Shown one piece after another: positions 1 to 9,808 of a stretch of 64,000 bases of DNA (position 1 is the first letter of the stretch; every line of letters starts with the position of its first letter). The notes beneath the pieces are model-generated. The model was not told where the DNA came from. It searched no databases and worked only from the letters and a program-made list of their open reading frames with translations. Location of the stretch: assembly GCA_964572825.1 (NCBI GenBank), contig CAZNGS010000002.1:56302-120301 (forward strand). Direction: 5' to 3'. Source of the stretch: CAYVBE01 sp964572825 (GTDB lineage: Bacteria; Planctomycetota; Brocadiia; SM23-32). A program made the position numbers and the translations under genes.

Positions 1-2
1 TA

Positions 3-80
3 AAGAAAACGCGCGACGCCCTTTCGTTCACATTGGACGGCGCGAAGAGCAAGACCGTGTATTACGTTGTGGAGTTCTAA
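3..80 (+). CDS. C-terminal end of a secreted glycosidase-like protein (partial)
   Basis: Only the last 25 codons are present, ending in TAA at 78-80. The tail (FTLDGAKSKTVYYVVEF) closely resembles the tail of the next gene (FVLDGSRYQTMYYLVTF), so the two are most likely tandem paralogues. The 45-bp gap and shared strand suggest one transcription unit. Function is inferred only through the neighbour; the catalytic region lies outside the window. Confidence 0.6.
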   Translation, partial: KKTRDALSFTLDGAKSKTVYYVVEF

Positions 81-125
81 GAAAACCACGGGATCTTTCG
101 AGGAACAATAACCGCGGGATGGGAC

Positions 126-3100
126 ATGAGCAACAATACGAACACATTCGGCCTTTTCGCCTCAATAGGTGTTCTTGGCTATCTGCTAACTCTTTGTATT
201 GCATGCGCTCATGGGGAGGAGGCCTTCAAACCGCAAAGGCATGGGACGACGAATAGCGAATGGACCGTTGTCGGGGCGCAACTGATGGACGTGGTCGTTG
301 TGCACAAAGAGCGCATAGCGTTTTCCATGGACAACATACTGTGGGGCCCCGGATGGAATAAGGGATCCGCCTTCCTCGACCGTCGCGACTCTCTGGCGGA
401 AGTCGTGGACGGCAAACGTCTGTATGAAGCCGGGCAAATCAGGCTCTACGACAACAAGGGCGATTACCCTCATGAACCTTTGCCGGGCTCCTATGATTTG
501 CGCTACGAGATGAGCCAAATCGCCCCGGAAGCGGTTCGAATCCGTTACGAGGTTAAGACCGACAAAGACGTTCGCATGGGTTCTCCGGGCAGGCAAGATG
601 AAGACACCTTCACGATAGGCCCTAAGGTCGCGGCCGCCGCCCATTTCAGCGGAGGTGAGGCAACCTTCACCCTGGCCCACGGCGGAACGGAAAACCGCTC
701 GCTGCCAACCCGAGGCGGCTTCAGTGGTGTGACCGCGATGACATTGACAACCGCCGATGGCAACGCGTTCCGCTTTTCCTTCGAACCCGCACTCTTTGTC
801 CACGCTGATGCCGGCGAGATTCGCATGTTCTGCGGCAACAATGTCGAGGTGCCCGCCAATGGAACCATGACCCAGGAAATTCTGCTGACCTTGCCGGCGG
901 CGCTTGCGTTCGAGCCGGCCAACCGCTGGGTGGACACCTCCGGCTGGTTTCCCTACGAGGGAAGGCAGGACTTCCGCCCGGGCAGCGCTATCGGCATGGA
1001 AGAGTGGCTGGCTGGCCCGGCCGGCAAGCGCGGTTACGTGCAGATAGACGAGGGCAAGGGCCGGTTCGTCTTCGAGGACGGCACTCCGGTGAAGTTCTGG
1101 GGGACGAACATCTCCTGGGCGGACATGGCGCGGCCGGAGGACGAGGTGGTGCGCTACGCCGACAAGTTCGCCAAACACGGCGTGAACATGGTGCGCATGC
1201 ACAAGTTCGTGCACGAGCACACCGGTCTGGACGGCTGGCCGTACGACGCCAGCACCGTCTGGGACGGGATAATGGACCCGGACGACCCGATGGAGTTCCA
1301 CGAGGGGGCGATGCGGCGCTTCGACCACATGCATGCCGCGCTGAAGGAGCGGGGCATATACGCGGGATGGTCGCCGTTCGCGTTCCTGGGATTTCGCGAG
1401 AGGTATCGCGACCGACTCATCGATTACGACGAGTTGAAGGCGACCGGGGGAGGGGGCTGGCTCCGTGGCGGCCAGAGCATGGTGTACGGGACCTCCACGT
1501 TCGCCCGGGACGTGCAGGACCTCTACACCGAGCTGATCGTGAAGCTGCTGAACCACGTCAACCCGTACACCGGGCTTCGCTACGCCGACGACCCGGCCCT
1601 TGGTTTCGTGGAGTTCCGGAACGAGATATGTGGTTTTATAGGCAACGCGCGCGCGGGGCGCTCCCCGGTGTACAAGCGCCTCATCAGCGAGGAGTTCTGC
1701 CGGTGGCTGCGGGAACGGTATCCGTCTGAGGAGGCCCTGCGGGCGGCCTGGACGGTGCTCGGTCTCCAGGAAGGGGAAAGCCTGGACGAGGGCACGATCT
1801 TCCCCTTCCCCGACTGGGGCCGGATCAACCAGACCCCGCACTCACGCCGCCTGCTGGACAGTTACCGTTTCCTGTTCGAGTACCAGGATGGCTACTACCA
1901 GCGCTTCGTGCGCGCGGCGCGGGAGGCGGGCTACCGTGGACCGCTGGTGGGCTCGGGCTGGTGGACGGCGGACTGGCTCGGGTACCTCTACAATATGGAG
2001 AACGACCGGCGCGTCGGCATCATCGACCGGCACAACTATTCCGGCCGGGGCGCGATACTTCTTGGCCGTCCCGGCTGGGGCATATTGGGCTCCGGCAGTC
2101 AGCAGGTCGGCTGGACGAGCTTCAGCGACGTGGTCCGCGACCGCCCCTATGCGCTCACCGAATGGGCCGGCGCGCACGTATACGCGGCCGAGGTGTCCCC
2201 CATAGTGGGCCTGATCGGGATGGGTGTGCAGGGCTGGGACACGTCCACCCAGTACGGCAGCAACTGGTGGGGCATCGCGACCAACGCCCGCACCGGCATC
2301 CACAACACGACCGAGGCCTTCCACCACATCGGACAGTGGCCTTTCATCAGCCGCATTCTCCACAGCGGCGCCCTGCGGCAGGGGGAAACCGTGGTGCGGC
2401 GCCGCGTGAGCATGGGCGATCTGTACCCTCTGGACGATGCATCGGCCGATGACTTCGTGCTGATGGGCGGAGAAAGCTGGCAGCAGATAGAGGACTCGGT
2501 GCCGCGCGAGGCCCTCGCCATCGGCCGTGTGGAGCTGGAGTTCGTGGACCGCCCGGTTGAGGACAAGCTCCTGATGGCCGACCTCGACCGGTATTGGGAC
2601 CGTGAGCGACGCATCATCCGCGCCAGCAACGGCCAGATCGTCTGGGACTACAGTGGACGGGGCTTCTTCACGGTTGACACTGAAGCCGGCCAGGCGGTCA
2701 TCGGCTTCGGCGGCGGCCGGCAGCACGTCCTGAGCGACGTGACCGTCTCTTACGACGTGCCGTTTGCGAACGTGTACGTCGTTCCCCGGCACCCGGGCGA
2801 GACGGTGGCGGAGGCGCGCAGCCTGGTGATCCTGGTGCTGGGCCGCACGGCGGACGAGGGCGACGTTCTGGAGGAGGGAGCGATGACACCCTTCCGAACC
2901 GTGGAACCACCCCACACGGACGGCGGACGCGCTGAGGCCATCCGGCACTGGATAGAAAACCCGGTTCTGATCTTCGAACCGGTCCGGGCCACCCTCACCC
3001 TCAGCCACGAACACGGCATCAGCAACCCCTTCCACCAAACCGGCCAGTGGCCCTCCTTCCGCGTCTACGCCCTGGACCACGACGGTCGCCTGCCGGCCGA

Positions 3101-3206
3101 GCCGGTTCAGGTGCCGGTGATGCGAACCGCCGACGGGCAGCAGTTCGTGCTGGACGGCAGCCGTTACCAGACCATGTACTACCTTGTGACGTTCGAGAAT
3201 CCCTGA
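126..3206 (+). CDS. Secreted TIM-barrel glycoside hydrolase-like protein, 1026 aa
   Basis: A probable exported glycosidase. The first ~30 residues have a hydrophobic segment (GYLLTLCIACAHG) typical of a signal peptide. Residues ~100-300 look like beta-sandwich. From ~320 a barrel domain of the GH5/GH42/GH-A kind starts with KFWGTNISW and continues with VNMVRMHKFVHEH. The pair FRNE (Asn499-Glu500) fits the clan GH-A acid/base, and ALTEW (Glu679) fits the nucleophile; both assignments are inferred from motif position. A C-terminal beta-rich region follows. The upstream gene is a tandem paralogue. Substrate cannot be read from sequence; sulfatases and a rhamnosidase elsewhere in the window suggest sulfated or complex polysaccharides. 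Confidence 0.72.
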   Translation: MSNNTNTFGLFASIGVLGYLLTLCIACAHGEEAFKPQRHGTTNSEWTVVGAQLMDVVVVHKERIAFSMDNILWGPGWNKGSAFLDRRDSLAEVVDGKRLYEAGQIRLYDNKGDYPHEPLPGSYDLRYEMSQIAPEAVRIRYEVKTDKDVRMGSPGRQDEDTFTIGPKVAAAAHFSGGEATFTLAHGGTENRSLPTRGGFSGVTAMTLTTADGNAFRFSFEPALFVHADAGEIRMFCGNNVEVPANGTMTQEILLTLPAALAFEPANRWVDTSGWFPYEGRQDFRPGSAIGMEEWLAGPAGKRGYVQIDEGKGRFVFEDGTPVKFWGTNISWADMARPEDEVVRYADKFAKHGVNMVRMHKFVHEHTGLDGWPYDASTVWDGIMDPDDPMEFHEGAMRRFDHMHAALKERGIYAGWSPFAFLGFRERYRDRLIDYDELKATGGGGWLRGGQSMVYGTSTFARDVQDLYTELIVKLLNHVNPYTGLRYADDPALGFVEFRNEICGFIGNARAGRSPVYKRLISEEFCRWLRERYPSEEALRAAWTVLGLQEGESLDEGTIFPFPDWGRINQTPHSRRLLDSYRFLFEYQDGYYQRFVRAAREAGYRGPLVGSGWWTADWLGYLYNMENDRRVGIIDRHNYSGRGAILLGRPGWGILGSGSQQVGWTSFSDVVRDRPYALTEWAGAHVYAAEVSPIVGLIGMGVQGWDTSTQYGSNWWGIATNARTGIHNTTEAFHHIGQWPFISRILHSGALRQGETVVRRRVSMGDLYPLDDASADDFVLMGGESWQQIEDSVPREALAIGRVELEFVDRPVEDKLLMADLDRYWDRERRIIRASNGQIVWDYSGRGFFTVDTEAGQAVIGFGGGRQHVLSDVTVSYDVPFANVYVVPRHPGETVAEARSLVILVLGRTADEGDVLEEGAMTPFRTVEPPHTDGGRAEAIRHWIENPVLIFEPVRATLTLSHEHGISNPFHQTGQWPSFRVYALDHDGRLPAEPVQVPVMRTADGQQFVLDGSRYQTMYYLVTFENP

Positions 3207-3398
3207 GGAAGGTGCCTGAGAACATGTGGGCTGCGTGGTCGAAGCGATGGGCTATGGGCACGCGGGCGCTGGCCTCTCTTCGCCCCCCCTGTATGCCCCG
3301 CGTGCCCGGCCTGCGCCAGGTCTGTCGCGTGTGCCGCGAGCGCACGACCGGCGCCATCCATAGCACAGAGACCGCCTAACACTACAACGCGAAACTTT

Positions 3399-3864
3399 TT
3401 AGGGCTCTGGAGGTTCGCCTCCGTGCCTTCGAAGATGGGAGCGGCGGGACAGCCTGTTGCGCTCCAGCTTGTCGTGCACCAGCTCAATGGCCCTCGCGAC
3501 CGTGAGCCGACGACGCTCAAGCGCCGCGCCGAGGAGCTGTTTGGTAAGGGGAACCGTCAGCTCGAAGCCCTTTTTTCCCATCGCTTCCGAGCTATCGCCA
3601 CGAAGGCGTGAGCCAGCATGCACATGGTCATGTGATGATGCCAGCCCTGCCATTTGCGCACTTCAAACTCATCCAGACCTATCTCGCCCTTGGCCTCCCG
3701 GAAGCACTGCTCCACGAACCACTCCTTTTTGGCCACCCTTGCCATGGTCCGCAACTCGGCGTCCGGGCCCGCCACGCGGCGCCATCGGTTTCCTGGTCCG
3801 TCGCCGCTCGACTGAGAAACTTGACTGAGACAATCACGGCCGTCAAGCCGGCACAATTCGGCAA
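3399..3864 (-). pseudogene. Decayed IS701/IS4-type DDE transposase remnant
   Basis: Read on the minus strand, one frame encodes VEQCFREAKGEIGLDEFEVR followed by a WQGWHHHMTMCMLAHAF stretch. This is the C-terminal signature of IS701-family transposases, including the catalytic Glu of the REAKGE block. The reading then shifts frame near 3560-3600 into KKGFELTVPLTKQLLGAALE, which also fits this family's C-terminus. Nothing upstream of ~3864 continues the transposase, so the copy is 5'-truncated and frameshifted, and cannot be active. No terminal inverted repeats were identified. It is a scar of a past insertion between the glycosidase and arylsulfotransferase-like genes. Confidence 0.75.
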
Positions 3865-3988
3865 GGGGTTTGAATTTGCCTTCGCCGGCGGAGATAATCG
3901 TATTCTACGACTGGCCGCATGAGGGGGGCGGTGAGGCTACTCACAATGTGCACCGGGTGGAAGTGGTGCCTCGGCACCGCTGGGCAGA

Positions 3989-5101
3989 ATGGAGTCTCCG
4001 ACCATGTCGCCAGCCGTGAGCGTCTACCGGCACGAGAAGTGTTTCAACGGCTACACGCTGTTCTGCGAAACTGTGGAGGATCCGTCCGAAGTCCCGGAGG
4101 GCCGTGCCCCCATCTATCTGGTGGACATGGAGGGCGGGCCCGTCCACGTCTGGCACGTTGAGACGGCCGTCCAGTCTTTCTGCCGGCTGTTGCCCGACGG
4201 CAACCTGCTCTACCCCACCCGCGACCGCTCCGAGCTGGCCGAGGCCGGCCTTCGCGAGCTGGACCCGCACAGCAACGTGCTGTGGTACCATCACTGCCGC
4301 ATCGACCACGATTTCCAGGTGCTGGGCAACGGGCACCTGCTTCTGCACTGCATCGCCGACTATCCCTGGCCGGAGCTCGGACCGGGCCTGAAGCGCCACC
4401 CCACCATCGTGCAGATCGACCGTAACGGCGCCCCGCAGTGGGTGTGGCGGGGGGAGGAACACGCCGCCGCCCTCGAGGACGTCCTGCCGCGCAAAAGCTG
4501 GGAGCATTTCCGGGACCGGGTGCGCAACGAATTCACTTTCGACTGGGCGCACAACAACGGGTGCCACGTCGTCCCGTCCAACCGCGCGTGGGAGCGCGAG
4601 AAAGCCACAGACGGGCCCGTGCGTTTCAGACCGGGGAACGTCGTGTTCTCCTACCGCAACGTGGACATCATGGGGGTCATCGACCGACCCACGGGCCAGG
4701 TGGTATGGGCCTGGGGACCGAGTGTGCTGGACGGACCGCACGACGCCCGGATGCTTGAGACGGGCAACCTGCTGATCTTCGAGGACGGCGCCGTGCGGGG
4801 TTACTCTCGGGTGATCGAGGTCAACCCCCTGACCGAGGAAATCGAGTGGGAGTACAAAGGCGACCCGCCCGAGAGCTTCTACAGCGAATCCATCGGCGGG
4901 GCGCAGCGGCTGCCCAACGGGAACACGCTGATCTGCGAAGGAAGCAAGTCCCACCTGTTCGAGGTGACTCCCGGGGGAGAGGTGGTTTGGGACTTCGTCA
5001 ATCCCTTCGGCCGGGAAGGCGGTTCGGGGAACGTGTATCGATGTCGCCGGTACTCCCCCGGGTACGTTCAGCCGCTTCTGGACCGAGCGGGCAAGGCCTG
5101 A
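3989..5101 (+). CDS. Arylsulfotransferase-like beta-propeller protein, 370 aa
   Basis: The protein is built of repeated blade motifs such as RLPNGNTLICEG, LETGNLLIFEDG and IVQIDRNGAPQWVW. These are characteristic of the arylsulfotransferase (ASST) family, whose members move sulfate between aromatic donors and acceptors; bacterial relatives are often uncharacterised. The His in WAHNNGCHV and the RPGNVVFSYRNVDIMGVID block are shared with the second copy at 31555-32616, so the two are paralogues. No signal peptide is evident, which is unusual for periplasmic ASSTs. A second in-frame ATG lies at 4004. A redox or signalling role is equally possible. Confidence 0.65.
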   Translation: MESPTMSPAVSVYRHEKCFNGYTLFCETVEDPSEVPEGRAPIYLVDMEGGPVHVWHVETAVQSFCRLLPDGNLLYPTRDRSELAEAGLRELDPHSNVLWYHHCRIDHDFQVLGNGHLLLHCIADYPWPELGPGLKRHPTIVQIDRNGAPQWVWRGEEHAAALEDVLPRKSWEHFRDRVRNEFTFDWAHNNGCHVVPSNRAWEREKATDGPVRFRPGNVVFSYRNVDIMGVIDRPTGQVVWAWGPSVLDGPHDARMLETGNLLIFEDGAVRGYSRVIEVNPLTEEIEWEYKGDPPESFYSESIGGAQRLPNGNTLICEGSKSHLFEVTPGGEVVWDFVNPFGREGGSGNVYRCRRYSPGYVQPLLDRAGKA

Positions 5102-5136
5102 GGTGCGTCCGGCGACGGAGCACCGGGCGCTTCGTG

Positions 5137-8100
5137 TCAGCCGGTGCGCAGTTCGACCTCGGCCCTGCGTTGCAGCGCCTCAAGCTGCCCTCGTAGCTCC
5201 ACACAGTGCTCGGTGATCAACTTCCGGATGAAACGGCTGCTCTGCGGCTTTCGCAGCAGGTTGACGTTCTCCGCCACGAGCTGCAGGGCAAAGCCCCCCA
5301 GCTTGCCGAAACGGTCCGGGTAACACTCCTCAAACACCTCCACCACTTCCCCGCTTTGCTCGGGGTCCTGCAGCCAGTCGGAGCCGGACATCAGGAACCA
5401 CCCCAGGACCCGGAAGCCGTGGTCCGCCTGGCCGGACAGGGCGTAGCAGCGCGCCAGGTGGATCGTGGCGCGGAACTCGGCATCCCGCGCCGTACCCGAT
5501 CCGGCCTTGGCCGCGCGCCAGGCTTCGATCGCTTCGGGCCAGTCCTCCTGCTTCTCGAGCGCCAGCGCCAGGTCCATCCAGTAGTCGACGTTGCGCGGCT
5601 GGATATCGGCAAGTTTTCTGGCCTGCCGCTCCAGGTTTTCCCAATCCTCCATCTCCCGGTAGCCGGTGGCCACGGCTTCCATCACGCTCAACTGGTCACG
5701 CGTGGGCTGTCCACCGGTTACGGGGATGCGCTCCAGCCCGGTCCGCAGTATTTTGAGCCCTTGCTCGTAGTTCTCCCCATGGTAGAGCTGACCGGCAATG
5801 TCCAGGTAGGCGGCCAGGTGCTGCGCCGGATTCAGGTCCACGGCCTTCTGCAGGTAGACGCCGGCCTTGCGGGAGGCCTCGTCCGCCAGGTTCTGGTCCC
5901 CGTCCCGCTCGAGCAGCTCTCGCCGTCGCTGCAGGTAAGCGTAACCGAGAAGGCTGGCCGCCTGGCTGCTCAGGCGATGCCGGGAGTACTGCTCCACGAT
6001 GGCGTCAACAAACTTCTCCGCGTCCTTCAGCCTGCCCAGGCGGCGATATGCCTGGATCCTGACCATGAACGCCTGGGGCAGCAGTTCATCCCGCATCTCA
6101 CTGCGGCCGCCGCCTTCCAGGTGGTCCTGTCGGAACTGCGACAGAAGCTCCAGCGCCCCCTCGGCGCCCTTTGCCTCATCCAGAGCGTAGCCCCACACGT
6201 CGTGCACAAGCATTTTGCCCAGGGCCAGGCGCGCCTTCGCCACCCAGCGGTTGGCTTCCTCCAGCTCCCCGGCGCCCAGGTAAGTTCTGTTGTCCGCAAA
6301 CCAGTTCACGTAATCCCGGTAGCGCTGCGCCGCCTGCTCCAAAAGCTGGCCCACCCGCTCCGGTGAGGACGGCCCGGCTTCGTAGCGCCGCAAAGCCTCC
6401 AGGTAGAGACAGAGACCGGCCCGGTACCTGGCCTCGTAGAATCCGGGGTGATCCTTCTTGATGTCGGAATAGATCCGCGCCGCGTCCTCGTACTGTTCCA
6501 GTGTGCGCGCCAGCTCTGCCGACTGAAAGAGCGCTCGCGCCGCATCCGGATGTTCCGGGAAACGGCTGCTGAACCACTCCAGGCTCCGCCGGTACCGCAG
6601 CCCCTCGTAGCGCATGTCACGGCCCATCTTCCGTGCCTGTTCGAAAAGCGCCGCGTAGAAGTCCCTGGCCATCCGCGCGGCATCGGCCGCCAGGTTGTTC
6701 TCGGCATCCGGATACTCCCTGGCCACTCGCTCGAAGCAGAGAGCCGCCTCGTAGTAATAGTTGTACCTGCCGCGGGTGTGCTCGGCCCGAGAAAGCCGGT
6801 AATATGCCTCCCCCAGCTTGTACCACGCCTCCGGCAGCAGCGTTGTGGCGTAGAGCTGGGGGTCCGCGCTGCGCACGGCCCTGCGGAAGGCCTCGATGCA
6901 CTCCGCGTAGCGCTGCTCGTTCCACAGGCGCCATCCCCTGGCGAGGTCGGTATGCACGTTCGGCTGGACCTGGATGGGCCGGGGCAGGATTCTGCCGCTC
7001 TGCTCTACCCACCGGTCGAGCAGTGCCTTCGCGTTGCGTGACCACCTGGTGCGGGTATTGGCGGCGATCTCACTCACCGTGTTGACCGCCTGCTGATAGT
7101 CCGACACCGCCGCCCCCCGTTCCCCTTTCTTCATGCGGCGTATGGCTCGCTCCACCAGGGCGCGGGCGTGTTCCACCTGGGCGGCGAACAGCATGTCGAT
7201 GGTCTGGCGATCGCGGCGCACAGAGAGCCGGTAGCGCAGGTCGCCTATAAGCACCTCCGCCGTGACCATGGCCTTATCCGGCTTGCCGGCCTCCCGGTAG
7301 GTCTCGGCCATGCTCAGACGGGTGCGGCGCAGTATCCAGGCCGTGGCGGGAAGTCGGTGCGCCTGCAGGGCCTTCTCGAATTCCTCAAGCGCCTTCTCAT
7401 AGTCTCCCAGTTCCTTGTGGCACAGGCCCAGGTACCGCCGAGCCGTGTAGCGAACGTTGAACATCGTGTATTTCTCGGCCAGGTGGGCGAGGGGTTCCAT
7501 GGCCTGCCGTAGCTTTTGGTTGCGCTGCTTTTCTTCGGCGGTGTCCACGTATGTCCTGGCCAGAAAATACCTGCTCTGCCCCAGTCGCAGGAGCGCCCTG
7601 GCCGCCAGCTCGCGCACCTGCCTGTAATGCTCCTTCTCGCTCTCCGTGGCGGCCGTCTTCTCCAGCCTGTCGCGCTGCTGAACCAGGAACTCGGCGGCTT
7701 CGGCCAGGCTGCTCTCGGCGCCAGTCAGCCAGCGCCGGGCCTCACGGCGGTACTGAACCTTCTCCTCCGGCTCCACCGTCAGCTGGAACCCCAGCAGCTT
7801 GTGCCGGCCCAGCCTCTGGCACAGGTCGCTGCGTTCCAGCTTCAGAATGCTCAGCTTCTCCCGTTCGATTGAGGTCCCCATCTTGTGCAGATAATCTTCG
7901 TACTGCCCCACGGCGCGGGCGTAGAAGTCCAGCTTGCCCTGATTGTCCCCCTCTGTGGCCGCCGCGTCTCCCAGGTCACGGTAAAGCCGTGCAAGCCGCA
8001 GGATGGCCTCGTCGCGCACCGGCTCGGGCAGGAACTCCATGCGCCGGACCCTGCTGAGGTGCTCGGCAGCCAGCGAGCAGAACCCTCTCCGGACCAGCCC

Positions 8101-8232
8101 CGTCGCAAGAACCAGTTCGGGATGCTGCGCGGGCGACATCCCGCCAGCGACGCCTTCAACCCAGCAACACAGGAAGATCGGCACGAACAGCGTCAGCACC
8201 CGGATGCGATGAGCAATCCTTTTCCGCTTCAT
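5137..8232 (-). CDS. Exported TPR-repeat protein, 1031 aa
   Basis: The ATG at 8232 is chosen because it begins a good signal peptide (basic MKRKRIAHRIR, then LTLFVPIFLCCWVEG); a longer reading to 8382 adds a low-complexity Arg-rich stretch and is unlikely. Almost the whole mature protein is alpha-helical tandem repeats resembling TPRs, for example YLGLCHKELGDYEKALEEFE near residue 270 and AWYKLGEAYYRLSRAEHTRG near 470. TPR proteins of this length in Gram-negative bacteria usually act as periplasmic scaffolds, often linked to outer-membrane export or large complexes. No enzymatic motif is visible and neighbours give no clear clue. Confidence 0.8.
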   Translation of the reverse strand: MKRKRIAHRIRVLTLFVPIFLCCWVEGVAGGMSPAQHPELVLATGLVRRGFCSLAAEHLSRVRRMEFLPEPVRDEAILRLARLYRDLGDAAATEGDNQGKLDFYARAVGQYEDYLHKMGTSIEREKLSILKLERSDLCQRLGRHKLLGFQLTVEPEEKVQYRREARRWLTGAESSLAEAAEFLVQQRDRLEKTAATESEKEHYRQVRELAARALLRLGQSRYFLARTYVDTAEEKQRNQKLRQAMEPLAHLAEKYTMFNVRYTARRYLGLCHKELGDYEKALEEFEKALQAHRLPATAWILRRTRLSMAETYREAGKPDKAMVTAEVLIGDLRYRLSVRRDRQTIDMLFAAQVEHARALVERAIRRMKKGERGAAVSDYQQAVNTVSEIAANTRTRWSRNAKALLDRWVEQSGRILPRPIQVQPNVHTDLARGWRLWNEQRYAECIEAFRRAVRSADPQLYATTLLPEAWYKLGEAYYRLSRAEHTRGRYNYYYEAALCFERVAREYPDAENNLAADAARMARDFYAALFEQARKMGRDMRYEGLRYRRSLEWFSSRFPEHPDAARALFQSAELARTLEQYEDAARIYSDIKKDHPGFYEARYRAGLCLYLEALRRYEAGPSSPERVGQLLEQAAQRYRDYVNWFADNRTYLGAGELEEANRWVAKARLALGKMLVHDVWGYALDEAKGAEGALELLSQFRQDHLEGGGRSEMRDELLPQAFMVRIQAYRRLGRLKDAEKFVDAIVEQYSRHRLSSQAASLLGYAYLQRRRELLERDGDQNLADEASRKAGVYLQKAVDLNPAQHLAAYLDIAGQLYHGENYEQGLKILRTGLERIPVTGGQPTRDQLSVMEAVATGYREMEDWENLERQARKLADIQPRNVDYWMDLALALEKQEDWPEAIEAWRAAKAGSGTARDAEFRATIHLARCYALSGQADHGFRVLGWFLMSGSDWLQDPEQSGEVVEVFEECYPDRFGKLGGFALQLVAENVNLLRKPQSSRFIRKLITEHCVELRGQLEALQRRAEVELRTG

Positions 8233-8308
8233 GGCTACGCCCGAGGTGTAGTCCGGGGCTCGGCGGCCCGGCCACGCCCGCCTACGGCGCCGCGGCACCG
8301 GACCCCTT

Positions 8309-8337
8309 TTGACAGCACAATGCAGACGCATTATATT
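8309..8337 (+). promoter_or_regulatory. sigma70-type promoter TTGACA-N17-TATATT
   Basis: TTGACA at 8309-8314 and TATATT at 8332-8337 are separated by exactly 17 bp. Transcription would start near 8344 and give a ~200-nt untranslated leader before the gene at 8545. This is the main content of the 312-bp gap 8233-8544; no riboswitch-like structure was recognised in the leader. Confidence 0.65.
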
Positions 8338-8544
8338 GGGCGATGCGATCCGCGTAAAGGAATTTCCGCTGACCTGTTGCATAAGTGACTATCTCAAGAC
8401 CCGGATCTGCCCCATGGGGGCCGGCGCGGCGCCTGTCCTGCCGTAGGCTCGGCGAAGGAGGGCCCCGCCGCACGGCCTGTTTGGCAGCCGGAACGCATTG
8501 ACCTCAATCTGCGCAGCGCCCCCAGCTGACGCACGCTGTGAGCC

Positions 8545-9471
8545 ATGGACGATCGCTACCGGACCATGCGTCGCGCCGTGATCATCGCGGTGGCCCTGTT
8601 CGCCGCGTTGGTGGCGACCCTCATGTGGCTGGAGCTGCGTCGCGCAGGCAGCGGCCGCAGGCTGACGCTCGACCAAACCGGCCCGGCACCCGCCCCCGGG
8701 CACGTGCCCGAGCGGGAACTCGGCGGCGAAGACGTGGCTCAAGTGGTGCCGCGGGAAGAGCTGCTGGGCGCTCCGGGGGTCGGTTCCGTGCGCCGGACGG
8801 GTCGCACCCGGCGGCTGGTCAGCGTGGTGGACGCCGACGAGCTGTTCTGCATCCTCCGAAGGATCAAGGACATTCCCCAGGAGGAGCTGGTGCGGCGGGC
8901 CGACCTGACGGTGGCATACGAGGACTTCGCCGACCCCGCGCGGCGCGCCCAAATCGTGGGCCGCGCCTGCCTGTTCCGGGGGACGCTGCGGCGCCTGGTG
9001 GCGCGCAAGGACGTTGACCTCTCCCCGCTCGGCCTCGACCACCTCTACGAAGGGCAGATACAGGACGCCACGGGTCAGTGGTACAGCTTCTACTGCTTCC
9101 AGCCCCCCGCCCGCGCGATTGGCCGCCGGGACGTCGCCGAGCTGGCCGGGGTGTTCTATAAGCTGATCAAGTATCCCACGCGCGGCGGGGAGGATATGGT
9201 CACGCCCCTCATCGTGGGCCGCACGCTGGAGCGGCGGCCAGGGCCATCCATGCCCCGGTCTTTGGCCAGCCGGTTCCTGTCCGGAGTGCCCGACCGGGCA
9301 TTGTGGGTCGGGCTGGGAGGACTTTTCGCCCTGGCGGGAGCGCTGGCCCTGCTGAAGGCCGGTCGCCGGCGGCCACCCCCTGCCCCCTCGGACGGTGAGG
9401 TGCGCAACGTGCAACTGGAGCTTGACCAGCAGGCCCCCGAAGACCAAGGGGATGCGCCCCACGCCCGGTGA
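8545..9471 (+). CDS. Membrane-anchored protein of unknown function, 308 aa
   Basis: I do not recognise a family. An N-terminal hydrophobic segment at ~9-29 (AVIIAVALFAALVATLMWL) and another at ~256-275 (ALWVGLGGLFALAGALALL) flank a ~220-residue soluble domain. That domain contains CILRRIKDIPQEEL and IQDATGQWYSFYCFQPP. The tail after the second TM is basic then acidic. The predicted topology is a periplasmic domain held by two TMs with both ends inside. A strong promoter lies ~200 bp upstream. The gene is monocistronic and has no helpful neighbour. Confidence 0.7.
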   Translation: MDDRYRTMRRAVIIAVALFAALVATLMWLELRRAGSGRRLTLDQTGPAPAPGHVPERELGGEDVAQVVPREELLGAPGVGSVRRTGRTRRLVSVVDADELFCILRRIKDIPQEELVRRADLTVAYEDFADPARRAQIVGRACLFRGTLRRLVARKDVDLSPLGLDHLYEGQIQDATGQWYSFYCFQPPARAIGRRDVAELAGVFYKLIKYPTRGGEDMVTPLIVGRTLERRPGPSMPRSLASRFLSGVPDRALWVGLGGLFALAGALALLKAGRRRPPPAPSDGEVRNVQLELDQQAPEDQGDAPHAR

Positions 9472-9594
9472 CGGCGCACGGAAGCAGGGCCATTCGATTG
9501 TCGAGTTTTCGCTGTCGTTGTCGGGCGGTGGCTGCGCAGTCCTGGTTTTGGCCAGGATGGCCCGGGGACTGGCGCACCAGCGTGTCGTGTGCAG

Positions 9595-9614
9595 CTCAGG
9601 CGCCCCCGCCTGAG
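9595..9614. repeat. REP-like palindrome, AGGCG-N4-CGCCT core (copy A)
   Basis: CTCAGGCG and CGCCTGAG form a perfect 8-bp stem with loop CCCC. Its core recurs at 29079-29100, 31497-31516 and, in shorter form, 35993-36012, all intergenic. It lies in the 337-bp gap 9472-9808, which otherwise holds only the promoter near 9726. Confidence 0.5.
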
Positions 9615-9725
9615 ACTCCGGCTCCTTCGGCGGGCAGGCGGCTACGCCACACTCAGAGAACCAGAACATGCTGCCCGCCACACGGGGCGTCGGACTTTTG
9701 AACGACGCGGGACGGGGCGTGCCGC

Positions 9726-9754
9726 TTGACACTTCGAGCTATCCGTGATAATAG
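9726..9754 (+). promoter_or_regulatory. Candidate promoter for the GyrI-like gene
   Basis: TTGACA at 9726-9731 is followed by GATAAT (9747-9752, 15-bp spacer) or TAATAG (9749-9754, 17-bp spacer). Either would give a start ~50 bp upstream of the ATG at 9809. The -35 is perfect but the -10 choice is ambiguous. Confidence 0.45.
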
Positions 9755-9808
9755 GTAGTACGTCACGAGCCGCTTTTTTGTCTCCTGAACAGATACTTGG
9801 AGCAACGT

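Noticed and set aside
8233..8382. Extension of the TPR protein start to 8382.
   Set aside because: It would bury the clear signal peptide 50 residues inside and adds Arg-rich low-complexity sequence that overlaps a plus-strand promoter.
9797..9808. TTG at 9797 as start of the GyrI-like gene.
   Set aside because: ATG 9809 is better placed relative to the TTGGAG ribosome site, and the family sequence begins there.
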